Assembly: GCA_036272735.1 (NCBI GenBank)
Contig: DATAYF010000297.1
Location: 1-18,268, forward strand
DNA: 18,268 nt
DNA from: DATAYF01 sp036272735
GTDB lineage: Bacteria; Chloroflexota; Ktedonobacteria; Ktedonobacterales; Ktedonobacteraceae
Reading direction: 5' to 3'
Below are positions 1-6,144 of the stretch, in pieces. The position numbers and the translations under genes were made by a program. How positions within the stretch are numbered: the stretch's first letter is position 1; each line of letters begins with the position of its first letter. The notes beneath the pieces are model-generated. The model was not told the DNA's origin. It saw only the letters and a list, made by a program, of their open reading frames with translations, and did no database searches.

Positions 1-114
1 CAGCCCTTCCTGACGTAGTTTCTCGACCTCTTGCATTGCATACAGGTCGGTGCGGTCGTCGCCCGCGAATACAACACCGCTCAGTTTGAAGCGTTCGACA
101 TACCAACAGGATCT
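1..114 (-). pseudogene. Trehalose-phosphatase-like (HAD) fragment, broken at its 5' side
   Basis: Reading the minus strand from about 114 down to the window edge gives an open frame of 38 codons containing VERFKLSGVVFAGDDRTDLY. The hydrophobic strand followed by GDDRTD (codons at 46-63) matches HAD phosphatase motif IV, which binds the Mg2+ ion. The GDDxTD form with a following acidic/Met helix is typical of trehalose-6-phosphate phosphatase (OtsB), which makes trehalose from trehalose-6-phosphate in the cytoplasm. An in-frame TAG at 115-117 closes the frame, and no HAD motif I (DxDGT) occurs to the right. The N-terminal part is therefore missing and the gene is presumably interrupted by the adjoining mobile DNA. 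The C-terminal end lies outside the window. Other Cof/sucrose-phosphatase-like HAD enzymes share this motif, so the OtsB name is an inference. Confidence 0.5.
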
Positions 115-119
115 CTATA

Positions 120-436
120 CCCTACGTCTCCGTCGATAACCCCCAATGGTGATACGGATACTGAGACTCCCTGCGGCGAAAAGCCGAGGGGTGCTCCCGT
201 CGTTCCTACGCTTCCTCATCTTGCGAGAGGCTCTTGTCGGAGACCGAGAGCATTTCAAGCCGACCAACTCGAACGATTCAGGACATGACCGTGAGGAGTG
301 CCAGAAGGCCTCCTCTTCCGTTGGTTGATTACTCTTCGTTGCGACTTGCGCCCGCCTCCAGGCGACACCAACGAAGAGAACAGAGAGGTTCTCCTGCCAC
401 GAGGTTTTTCACCTAACGGACTTATGGAGCCTTGTT
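120..436 (-). ncRNA. Candidate structured RNA of the IS relic (omega-RNA-like?)
   Basis: Downstream of the minus-strand promoter the sequence folds into successive stems. They are 376-381 with 388-393 (6 bp); 332-341 with 369-378 (10 bp, enclosing 353-356/361-364 closed by a 4-nt loop); 293-298/300-302 with 307-315 (9 bp, one bulge); 169-177 with 183-190 (8 bp, one bulge); and 127-131 with 163-167. The first two overlap at 376-378 and so would compete. IS200/IS605 and IscB elements carry structured guide RNAs near their ends, and Ktedonobacter is known for many HEARO/omega-RNA loci. I infer a similar role here but have not matched any family, and the 3' end is not defined. Confidence 0.27.
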
Positions 437-442
437 AGAACA

Positions 443-471
443 ACTGTACCATACAGGACTCTTCCTGTCAA
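443..471 (-). promoter_or_regulatory. Sigma70-type promoter, leftward
   Basis: On the minus strand, TTGACA (471-466) is followed by exactly 17 nt and TACAGT (448-443). The -35 box is a perfect consensus. Transcription would begin near 436 and run left through the stem-loop region towards the broken HAD gene. Confidence 0.5.
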
Positions 472-507
472 GTGTTTTCTCCGCCTGCCGGCGGCGCGGC
501 TTCCATC

Positions 508-527
508 CCCCTGCATGAATGCAGGGG
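508..527 (-). repeat. Subterminal hairpin of the IS relic (left end)
   Basis: CCCCTGCAT and ATGCAGGGG form a perfect 9-bp stem with a 2-nt GA spacer on the plus strand. It lies 16 nt from a TTAC motif. The same core (GCATTCATGC, read on the minus strand) occurs in the hairpin at 16460-16480. IS200/IS605 transposases recognise subterminal hairpins like this on single-stranded DNA. Confidence 0.45.
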
Positions 528-543
528 CCTTCCGCCGCGAATG

Positions 544-708
544 GTAACCCTTTTGTCCACACTCGTCTCAACGAGAATTTGTGCCTCGTCTGAATATGAA
601 TAAAAGAGTTATCATTCGTATCACTTTTAAGCGATTTTTCTCTCACGAAAGAGTCGTAGTGTGATTGCTTCACCTTGGCAGACTATTGTACATCCAATCC
701 AGCACGAC
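544..708. other. Intergenic, no gene seen
   Basis: AT-richer sequence with a short minus-strand frame (422-673) that does not resemble a protein family and runs through the IS hairpin. I see no coding region or RNA gene here. Confidence 0.4.
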
Positions 709-736
709 ACAAGAGCAACCGTTCTCTTGTCTTTTT
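709..736 (+). terminator. Rho-independent terminator
   Basis: ACAAGAG (709-715) and CTCTTGT (724-730) form a 7-bp stem with an 8-nt loop, followed by C and TTTTT (732-736). The U-tract is on the plus-strand side, so it would stop rightward transcription. No intact rightward gene precedes it in the window, so it probably belonged to a lost gene. Confidence 0.5.
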
Positions 737-744
737 GACATTAT

Positions 745-936
745 TTACAACGCTAGTACTAGTGGCCCAAAGGTTTGAATACGCTCAATGAGGGCTCGAA
801 AACCCTCTCGTGATTGCTCGAAGGTAAATGCAGGACAGCTTTCAAAGCGTTGATGTCGCTGGACGAGGGTGGTTGAAACAAAACCTGCAACATGCTTAAA
901 TTTCCCAATGTCAATCCCAACGTAAATAGATTCCAT
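745..936 (-). pseudogene. IS110-family transposase, N-terminal fragment
   Basis: From ATG at 936 the minus strand encodes 63 residues beginning MESIYVGIDIGKFKHVAGF. The YVGIDIGK stretch carries the first Asp of the DEDD (RuvC-like) catalytic site of IS110 transposases, and the following helix (SREGFRALIERI) also fits the family. Full-length members are roughly 300-450 residues with a C-terminal transposase_20 domain; here the frame hits TAA at 745-747, so the other three catalytic acidic residues and the Ser domain are absent. A longer upstream frame to 1143 exists, but MESIYVGID is the usual family start. The truncation point near 750 presumably marks a later rearrangement. Confidence 0.75.
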
Positions 937-1175
937 GAGGAAGCATCGGGATGGCCTTGAGATCTGACCTTGCTTTGGCTTTAGCAGCCATATTCCAATT
1001 TTTCCGCTAGGATAAGAGGGTCCATCCCGTGAGCATTGGTATCCTCCATGAACCATTTCTCTCTGGGTAGAGAGGCCAAGGCTCGTGGATGTGGCTTGTC
1101 CAGTTACACACATCCCCCAATTATGGTTTAAAGGTTTACGCATATCCTGTCAAAGGTTTTGCAAGTCCTTCTCTA
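937..1175 (-). other. IS110 5' non-coding end (possible bridge-RNA region)
   Basis: About 240 nt upstream of the IS110 transposase start has no convincing gene. In IS110-group elements the non-coding stretch before the transposase encodes the bridge RNA that pairs with donor and target DNA. A 6-bp stem (1059-1064 with 1069-1074, 4-nt loop) is visible. The outer boundary of the element cannot be fixed because IS110 elements have no inverted repeats. This is an inference from element layout. Confidence 0.3.
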
Positions 1176-1238
1176 AAGAGAGCTACCCAATAGTGACCTT
1201 TCCATATCTAGAGTACAGGATCGGCAAAGACTGCAGGC

Positions 1239-1352
1239 ATGATTAGAGGGAAGTTGGCCAGGCTTCGTGTGTATCCTGTCCAATGGGGACAAATTGAATG
1301 GCAAACCACAGATGTGGAAGATGCACTGAGAGCACTAAGGAGACAACGATGA
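1239..1352 (+). CDS. Short ORF overlapping hicB start (37 aa), possible remnant
   Basis: ATG at 1239 opens a 37-residue frame whose end reads DVEDALRALRRQR and whose TGA (1350-1352) overlaps the ATG of the HicB-like gene in an ATGA arrangement. The overlap and the AAGGAG inside its end suggest translational coupling, the usual form for a toxin-antitoxin or other two-gene unit. No start signal is obvious upstream and the frame closes at a TAG near 1209, so this may be the C-terminal remnant of a partner gene cut off by the IS110 insertion. It does not look like HicA (no dsRBD-like fold and no catalytic His context). Function unknown. Confidence 0.35.
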   Translation: MIRGKLARLRVYPVQWGQIEWQTTDVEDALRALRRQR

Positions 1353-1555
1353 AACCATTCCACTATTCCATTAGCATACAATGGAGCAATCGAGATCAGG
1401 CATACCTTGTCAACGTGCCCGAATTTCCTGGGTGCCACACGCACGGAGATACCTACGAGGAAACGCTTAAAAACGGCCTGGAAGTCATAGAATTGTGGAT
1501 TGAAGATGCACAAAAGGCTGGAAAACCTCTACCGCCGCCACAAGTAGCAGCGTAA
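1349..1555 (+). CDS. HicB-like antitoxin-family protein
   Basis: A 68-residue protein starting MKPFHYSISIQWSNRDQAYL, with NVPEFPGCHTHGDTYEETL in the middle and an amphipathic helix (NGLEVIELWIEDAQKAGKPL) at the end. The pattern of a YxxxIxW strand, a P-E-FPGC turn and a GDTxEEAL helix is the HicB fold, a partial RNase H-like domain that binds and neutralises the HicA mRNA interferase. Length fits the short HicB class without a C-terminal DNA-binding domain. ATG at 1349 is chosen over the upstream ATG at 1298 because AAGGAG (1337-1342) sits 6 nt before it. No HicA is found on either side, so it is an orphan antitoxin or works with the short overlapping ORF. Confidence 0.8.
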   Translation: MKPFHYSISIQWSNRDQAYLVNVPEFPGCHTHGDTYEETLKNGLEVIELWIEDAQKAGKPLPPPQVAA

Positions 1556-1595
1556 TTTCTTAATCACAAGCACCACATCACAACGCCAACAAACA

Positions 1596-1631
1596 AGCCG
1601 ATCAGACCAAAAACCTGATCGGCTCATTTTC
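1596..1631 (+). terminator. Rho-independent terminator after hicB
   Basis: AGCCGATCAG (1596-1605) and CTGATCGGCT (1615-1624) form a perfect 10-bp stem with a 9-nt A-rich loop, followed by CATTTTCT. It ends the hicB unit and separates it from hisS. Confidence 0.75.
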
Positions 1632-1666
1632 TGCCAGATGACCAGCTAACCACAGTGGTCATGATC

Positions 1667-1675
1667 TGCTATAAT
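1667..1675 (+). promoter_or_regulatory. Extended -10 promoter of hisS
   Basis: TGCTATAAT is a perfect TGnTATAAT extended -10 element about 40 nt before the hisS start. No good -35 box is seen at 16-18 nt upstream, which is normal for extended -10 promoters. Confidence 0.55.
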
Positions 1676-1714
1676 AGCAACGCAACCAAACGAAGTGGAG
1701 GAGACGGAAGCATT

Positions 1715-3013
1715 ATGCCTGAACAATACAAAACGTTACAAGGTTTTCGCGATATTCTACCGGACGAACAGCCATATTGGCGCTATGTCGAAGATATAGC
1801 AGCCGAGATAGCACAGCTCTATGGATACCACTCTATCGAAACCCCAACAATTGAAGAAACCTCGGTCTTCCGCAAAACGTCGGGCGAAGGCACCGATATC
1901 GTCGAGCACGAGATGTATAGCTTCGACGACCACGCCGATAAAGAGGGCCGCAAGACGAATATTGCACTGCGCCCGGAAGGGACCGCAGGTGTCGTTCGCG
2001 CCTACCTTGAACATGGCATGTCTAAGTTGCCGCAGCCCGTCAAACTCTATTATATGAACCTGCCGATATTCCGACGCGAACGACCGCAGGCAGGGCGTCT
2101 CCGCGAACATCACCAGTTTGGTTGTGAGGCACTGGGCGAGAGCGATCCAGCCATCGATGCCGAAATTATCGGCTTGCTGTACCAGATCTATACACGTCTT
2201 GGCCTCAAACACATCCGTGTCAACATCAATAGTATCGGCGATCACAATTGCCGTCCGCAATACATCGAGCTGCTCAAGGAATACTATCGTCCGCTGCTCG
2301 ACGATTGCTGCGACAATTGTCAGACGCGCTTTTACAAAAATCCCTTGCGCCTGCTCGATTGTAAAGAGCCGCGAGACCAGGCGAAAATCGCCAATGCGCC
2401 CAAAATCACCGATCACCTCGATGCCCCCTGCCAGGAGCACTTCGACGCCGTGCAACGCTACCTGGAAGCGTACGAAGTGCCCTATACCGTCGATAAATTG
2501 ATTGTGCGCGGCCTGGATTATTACACACGCACGGTCTTCGAGTTTACCTCCGAGGAGAATAAGTTGGCGCTCAACGGCGGCGGACGCTATGATGGCCTGG
2601 CGGAAATCCTGGGCGGTCAGCCAACGCCCGGCATTGGCTTTGGTATGGGAGTCGAGCGCGTCATTCAGGAGATCAAACGCCAGGGCATCGTGCCGCCGCC
2701 CGAACCTGCGCCCTGTGCGTTCGTGGTCTACTTTAGCAAAACGCCAGAGATGAAAAACGCGGCCGTGCAGCTTACCGCCGAACTACGCCGCGTCGGTATC
2801 AAAGCCGAAATGAGCTATGGCGACCGCAGCGGGAAGGCGCAGATGAAGCAATCGAACAACTCGGGCGCGACCTATGCACTTCTGCTTGGCGAAGATGAAC
2901 TCGCCAACGATACCGTGACGGTCAAACACCTGCAGGCACAAGGCATCGATGACGAACGCAAACAGGTCCAGATCAAACGGACGGATCTGCTGGATTACCT
3001 GCGTAAACAATAA
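1715..3013 (+). CDS. hisS: Histidine--tRNA ligase
   Basis: A 432-residue class II aminoacyl-tRNA synthetase that charges tRNA-His with histidine using ATP in the cytoplasm. Visible motifs are RPEGTAGVVRAYLE (about 86-99), motif 2 FRRERPQAGRLREHHQFG (119-136), the histidine-specific HisA loop RGLDYYTRTVFE (265-276), HisB GGGRYDGL (288-295), and motif 3 GIGFGMGVER (306-315). The C-terminal domain from about 330 is the anticodon-binding fold (DRSGKAQMKQSNNSGA). The insertion domain carries Cys198, 199, 202 and 216 followed by DCK, as in many bacterial enzymes. Length is normal (about 420-430). The ATG at 1715 is chosen over the in-frame one at 1655 because a GGAGGAG-like site precedes it at suitable distance and the -10 box would overlap the longer version. 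It is a single-gene unit with its own promoter. Confidence 0.97.
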   Translation: MPEQYKTLQGFRDILPDEQPYWRYVEDIAAEIAQLYGYHSIETPTIEETSVFRKTSGEGTDIVEHEMYSFDDHADKEGRKTNIALRPEGTAGVVRAYLEHGMSKLPQPVKLYYMNLPIFRRERPQAGRLREHHQFGCEALGESDPAIDAEIIGLLYQIYTRLGLKHIRVNINSIGDHNCRPQYIELLKEYYRPLLDDCCDNCQTRFYKNPLRLLDCKEPRDQAKIANAPKITDHLDAPCQEHFDAVQRYLEAYEVPYTVDKLIVRGLDYYTRTVFEFTSEENKLALNGGGRYDGLAEILGGQPTPGIGFGMGVERVIQEIKRQGIVPPPEPAPCAFVVYFSKTPEMKNAAVQLTAELRRVGIKAEMSYGDRSGKAQMKQSNNSGATYALLLGEDELANDTVTVKHLQAQGIDDERKQVQIKRTDLLDYLRKQ

Positions 3014-3016
3014 TAA

Positions 3017-3072
3017 GATTTTCATAGTAAGATGCCCGTAGCAAGTACTACGGGCATCTTACTATGAAAATC
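3017..3072. terminator. Long perfect inverted repeat between convergent genes
   Basis: Arms 3017-3041 and 3048-3072 are perfectly complementary over 25 bp with a 6-nt loop. It sits 3 nt after the hisS stop and 32 nt from the stop of the convergent gene. There is no U-tract beyond the stem; the only T/A run lies in the outer arm (GATTTTC/GAAAATC). A bidirectional terminator is the likely role. Confidence 0.65.
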
Positions 3073-3104
3073 AAGCACTACTGCTCGTTTTCTGGCTTGT
3101 GGTG

Positions 3105-4595
3105 TCAGTCTTCTTCATCTTCCTCGGTGATGATATACGGAGGAACCTCAACGGGTACGCGATAACTTCCACCATATGTATGGGTAGGCTGCTCACGCGG
3201 CTGCAAGGGCGTCATCAAATCGTTCGAGATGGCTTTGACCAGGCGATCTATACGATCCCAACGCGCGGGATAGCGGTCAGCGTAAAATTTCTCCTGCCCT
3301 TCGCAATCATAAATGTAGAGCACGTAATCCTGCTCTGCGAAACGATACAGCAGCTTCGTATAGGGAATACGGACCAGTTCGATTACTTGCAGGGTCGGAC
3401 GCGAACTTGTTTGTGCATCAATCCCCGGCTTCTCCACTATCTTGCTTTCGTCTGCTACCATGTCTACCGCTGTTTTCCACACGTCGAGCGGCACGCGATC
3501 AGGTGGCACGTCGGGATGCAGCGTCTCGTTTACTTCAGCATTATAAATCATCTCGCCGTTGGCTTTGACCAGTTGCTGAGCAGGAATAGGTAACTCGCCC
3601 GTGAAACGCGTCTGCGAACGCAGGTCGAACTGCCGCACGATCCCACGATGGCGCACCAGCTTCCCGGTCCCATTACACGCCGAACAGAGCGACATCTTCG
3701 CTCCCTGACAGCTTGGGCAGACCCGCTTGCCGTTGACACACGTGCAATCGATCTCACCATTCACACAATCGGGACAGGGTACGGTGGGGCCCTTGGCTGC
3801 AGGGTCGCTATCCATAGGATTGGGGATAGGCACCCCTTGCTGGCGAATGTTATCGAACATATCCGCCACTTTGCCGCCAACCGAGGTGGCAACGTTTTCT
3901 GCCTGCCGCTTGAAGAACGGCTTTTTATCTTTCGTAATCCAATCAGCCACGTACCCACGCCCACGGCAGGTAGTACAGCGCCTCTTGGTGCGCCCCTTAC
4001 AATCGGGACACACGATCCAGCCGCGCCCAGTACACGTGCTACACAGTACATGACCCGTACTATTACACGCGGTACAGGCCACCACCTCGTCCATCTTTTC
4101 CAGCCGCGTACGCGTCTGCGGTGGCTTCAAGCCAACAACCGGGGATAGTTCATAGTCCCAGACCGGCAACAGAGGCGTGGGCGCGCCAACCTGGTTGCCC
4201 GCGTACGGCTCGGTCGTTATCTCCGTGCTACGTGTCTCCCAACGCGTCTCCAGCGTCGTTTCCCACACTTCACCGGCACTCCACGAGGCAATTTCCATAT
4301 AACTGCCCAGGTCACGCGCTACGCGCCAGTTTTCATTGCTCCATGCATTGACCAACTGGCGAATGCGCTGCTCCTCAACGGTTGCGGATTGCCTGGGTTC
4401 TGGCACGATCTGAGCTTGCTGCAAGTAAACATTGGCTTTGCCGATCACTTGCTTGAGACGCACTTGAGCCTCGTTGGCTCCCAGGGAAACCATGCGCCTG
4501 ATCTCTTCTATGCGTTTATCTATATCATTGTTTGGGTTGGGGCCGCCCCCATTGTTTGGCGGCAGTGAATTGTTCCGTTCCCATTCTTCACCCAT
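3105..4595 (-). CDS. Protein with two DnaJ-like zinc clusters, function unknown
   Basis: A 496-residue protein with two blocks of Cys repeats resembling the CxxCxGxG zinc domain of DnaJ. The first has pairs at 174/177, 185/188, 196/199 and 207/210; the second at 274/277, 284/286, 293/296 and 304/307. The 284/286 pair is CxC rather than CxxC, a one-residue contraction. There is no J-domain (no HPD), signal peptide or TM segment, so it is not a true DnaJ. The N-terminus is Asn/Pro/Gly rich with a helical stretch (25-60). A Trp-rich segment (about 84-125) and a C-terminal beta-rich domain (about 320-480, with KLLYRFAEQDYVLYIYD) flank the zinc clusters, and the tail is acidic (TEEDEED). The start at 4595 has GGGAGG about 9 nt upstream. 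The gene is convergent with hisS. Zinc binding is inferred; the role is unknown. Confidence 0.85.
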   Translation of the reverse strand: MGEEWERNNSLPPNNGGGPNPNNDIDKRIEEIRRMVSLGANEAQVRLKQVIGKANVYLQQAQIVPEPRQSATVEEQRIRQLVNAWSNENWRVARDLGSYMEIASWSAGEVWETTLETRWETRSTEITTEPYAGNQVGAPTPLLPVWDYELSPVVGLKPPQTRTRLEKMDEVVACTACNSTGHVLCSTCTGRGWIVCPDCKGRTKRRCTTCRGRGYVADWITKDKKPFFKRQAENVATSVGGKVADMFDNIRQQGVPIPNPMDSDPAAKGPTVPCPDCVNGEIDCTCVNGKRVCPSCQGAKMSLCSACNGTGKLVRHRGIVRQFDLRSQTRFTGELPIPAQQLVKANGEMIYNAEVNETLHPDVPPDRVPLDVWKTAVDMVADESKIVEKPGIDAQTSSRPTLQVIELVRIPYTKLLYRFAEQDYVLYIYDCEGQEKFYADRYPARWDRIDRLVKAISNDLMTPLQPREQPTHTYGGSYRVPVEVPPYIITEEDEED

Positions 4596-4741
4596 GAATG
4601 TATGCCTCCCTCGTGTGGGCTATCAACTAGTACCAATAGGTAACTGATCTGCGATGATTTCATTATCCTATATACGCCCAATGGAAGGCCGGGTTGTAGC
4701 CTCAAACTTTGGATGCGCTGAGAATTGCCAAACAGGGATAG

Positions 4742-4786
4742 ATAGATGTTGCGCCATGTGTCCGGGACACATACAGCAACATCTAT
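4742..4786. terminator. Nested hairpin after the M24 peptidase gene
   Basis: Outer arms ATAGATGTTGC (4742-4752) and GCAACATCTAT (4776-4786) pair over 11 bp and inner arms ATGTGTC (4756-4762) and GACACAT (4766-4772) over 7 bp, separated by a symmetric 3+3 internal loop. It lies about 40 nt past the stop of the leftward peptidase gene and is a plausible transcription end, again without a U-tract. Confidence 0.45.
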
Positions 4787-4828
4787 GTGCTTATGCATGA
4801 CACTTTCCCAGCAAGGGCCCTTCTCTCA

Positions 4829-6013
4829 CTACGCCAACAACGGCGTAATACGTTCCTGCACGGGAACGCCGGTTACTTCAGCATCGTGCTCGAAAATCAG
4901 CAGGTCCACCTCGCTACGCACGCCGAACTCTGGCAGATACACGCCTGGTTCAATGGAACAGCATGTATACGGCAACAGGGCGCGATTATCCTGCGTCTCG
5001 AAGTTATCGATATTCGCGCCATTGCCATGCTCTTCAATGCCAATGTTATGTCCGGTACGATGCACAAAATAGTCACCATAGCTTGCCTCAGCAATGATTT
5101 TGCGCACCACATCGTCCGCCTGCCGGCCCTCAATCGACTTACCAGCCGCCAGGCTCTCGCGTATAAAGGCAATGCCAGTATCACGCGCGCGCCGTACCAG
5201 TTCAAACACCACCTGCTGCTGCTCAGGGATCTCACTGGCGGCTCCAGCAAAGGCCATCCAGGTGTAGTCGGCGTAGATCGCGCCAGCCTGCGGCAAATGA
5301 CCCCAGAAGTCGAAAAGTACCAGGTCACCACGGCGAATCGGCGCGTATGCATCGGCGCCTGGCGCGTAGTGCGGATTGCTGGCATGCGCATTGACAGCAA
5401 CCAGCGGCGGCTCCGGCAGCATCACACCTCGTTCTCGTATCAACTGTGCGAAACGCTGCTGCACCTGGTATTCGTTCAATTCTCTGCCAACCTGTACATC
5501 CTCGCGCAGTTCAGTGAACAATTGATCCTTGGCGGCGATCAAACGGCGGCCAGCATCACGGTGCATCTCCACCTGCTGCTGGCTCAACCGCGCCATAAAA
5601 CGTTGCGCAAGGTTCGCCGAACTCACCACGTCGACGCCAAAAGCGCGTATCAGTTCGACGGTTCCCGCGTCAACACGCGCCATGTAGGGAATGGCGTTCA
5701 TGGGCGAATACTCCATCGCCACCCGCGCCTTTGGTAACAGGAACGCCTGCAAATGAGTATGCATCTCCTCCCAGGTACGGAAAACCAGCCGTTTCCCCGG
5801 CAACATACGCAACACGTGCGACTCTACCGCGCTAATGACCGCCGTCGGCTCGCCCTGGGCCGGTACAAAATAGAACCAGCGTCGCGTGTACATCTCGCTT
5901 TCCGAAAGGCCCAGCACGTGGTAAGCAATCGGGTTCGATTTGCGAAAATCGAAAAACAGCCAGCCATCAAGCTGCTCGCTTCTCAACGCCTGTTGTATCT
6001 GCTCAAGCTCCAT
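4829..6013 (-). CDS. M24-family metallopeptidase (Xaa-Pro aminopeptidase-like)
   Basis: A 394-residue pita-bread-fold peptidase. The N-terminal creatinase-type domain (about 1-140, beginning MELEQIQQALRSEQLDGWLF) is followed by the M24 catalytic domain. All five expected metal ligands are present: Asp235 (LVLFDFWG), Asp249 (YADYTW), His322 (HRTGHNIG), Glu355 (CSIEPGVYL) and Glu368 (FGVRSEVDLL). Such enzymes remove an N-terminal residue preceding proline, or act on Xaa-Pro dipeptides, using two Mn or Co ions in the cytoplasm; the exact substrate cannot be told. There is no signal peptide. Length is normal for the creatinase/prolidase group. A GGGGGA site lies 8-9 nt before ATG 6013. It is divergent from pgeF and apparently monocistronic, with 233 nt to the next minus-strand gene. 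Confidence 0.92.
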   Translation of the reverse strand: MELEQIQQALRSEQLDGWLFFDFRKSNPIAYHVLGLSESEMYTRRWFYFVPAQGEPTAVISAVESHVLRMLPGKRLVFRTWEEMHTHLQAFLLPKARVAMEYSPMNAIPYMARVDAGTVELIRAFGVDVVSSANLAQRFMARLSQQQVEMHRDAGRRLIAAKDQLFTELREDVQVGRELNEYQVQQRFAQLIRERGVMLPEPPLVAVNAHASNPHYAPGADAYAPIRRGDLVLFDFWGHLPQAGAIYADYTWMAFAGAASEIPEQQQVVFELVRRARDTGIAFIRESLAAGKSIEGRQADDVVRKIIAEASYGDYFVHRTGHNIGIEEHGNGANIDNFETQDNRALLPYTCCSIEPGVYLPEFGVRSEVDLLIFEHDAEVTGVPVQERITPLLA

Positions 6014-6058
6014 TGAAAATAGTCCCCCTGCGCAAGCAAATTTTGTAGTCTCGTCCTC

Positions 6059-6088
6059 ATCTTACCAACATAGGCAAGCACAGCACAA
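6059..6088 (-). promoter_or_regulatory. Possible promoter of the M24 peptidase
   Basis: On the minus strand, TTGTGC (6088-6083) is followed by 18 nt and TAAGAT (6064-6059), the latter preceded by TGG as an extended -10. The predicted start lies about 40 nt before the ATG at 6013. It lies back to back with the pgeF promoter. Confidence 0.4.
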
Positions 6089-6097
6089 CAAGGCCTA

Positions 6098-6106
6098 TGA
6101 TACAAT
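6098..6106 (+). promoter_or_regulatory. Possible extended -10 promoter of pgeF
   Basis: TGATACAAT is a TGn extended -10 element about 40 nt before the pgeF start. A second candidate, TATACT (6116-6121), is closer but has no supporting element. Confidence 0.4.
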
Positions 6107-6144
6107 AGACTCGACTATACTATGCCTTCACAAAAGGAGCCATC

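Larger units (their letters stand above)
115..543 (-). mobile_element. IS200/IS605-like relic, leftward orientation, internally deleted
   Basis: Read on the minus strand, the segment starts right after a TTAC (547-544), has a hairpin 16 nt further in (527-508), then a sigma70-type promoter (471-443). This is the same order and spacing as the left end of the TnpB element at 16442: TTAC, 18 nt, a hairpin sharing the core GCATTCATGC, then a TTGACA promoter. About 300 nt of stem-loop-rich sequence follows. One frame is open from 408 to the TAG at 115-117 (97 codons, rich in Arg and Ser, no ATG near its start). It could be the tail of a TnpB, but I cannot recognise it. No full transposase is present. 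The left boundary near the HAD fragment (about 100-117) is an estimate. Confidence 0.4.

Noticed and set aside
1143..1280. 9-bp repeat TATCCTGTC at 1143 and 1272 as possible IS110 insertion marks
   Set aside because: A 9-bp match at this distance is too short to set apart from chance, and IS110 elements do not make such duplications.
1757..2455. 232-codon minus-strand ORF opposite hisS
   Set aside because: It lies wholly antisense to a well-recognised hisS frame, and its sequence (Ala/Val/Ile-rich mirror of the codon bias) matches no family pattern.
4787..5737. 316-codon plus-strand ORF opposite the M24 peptidase
   Set aside because: The minus-strand gene has all five metal ligands; the plus-strand frame is a shadow with no recognisable motif.
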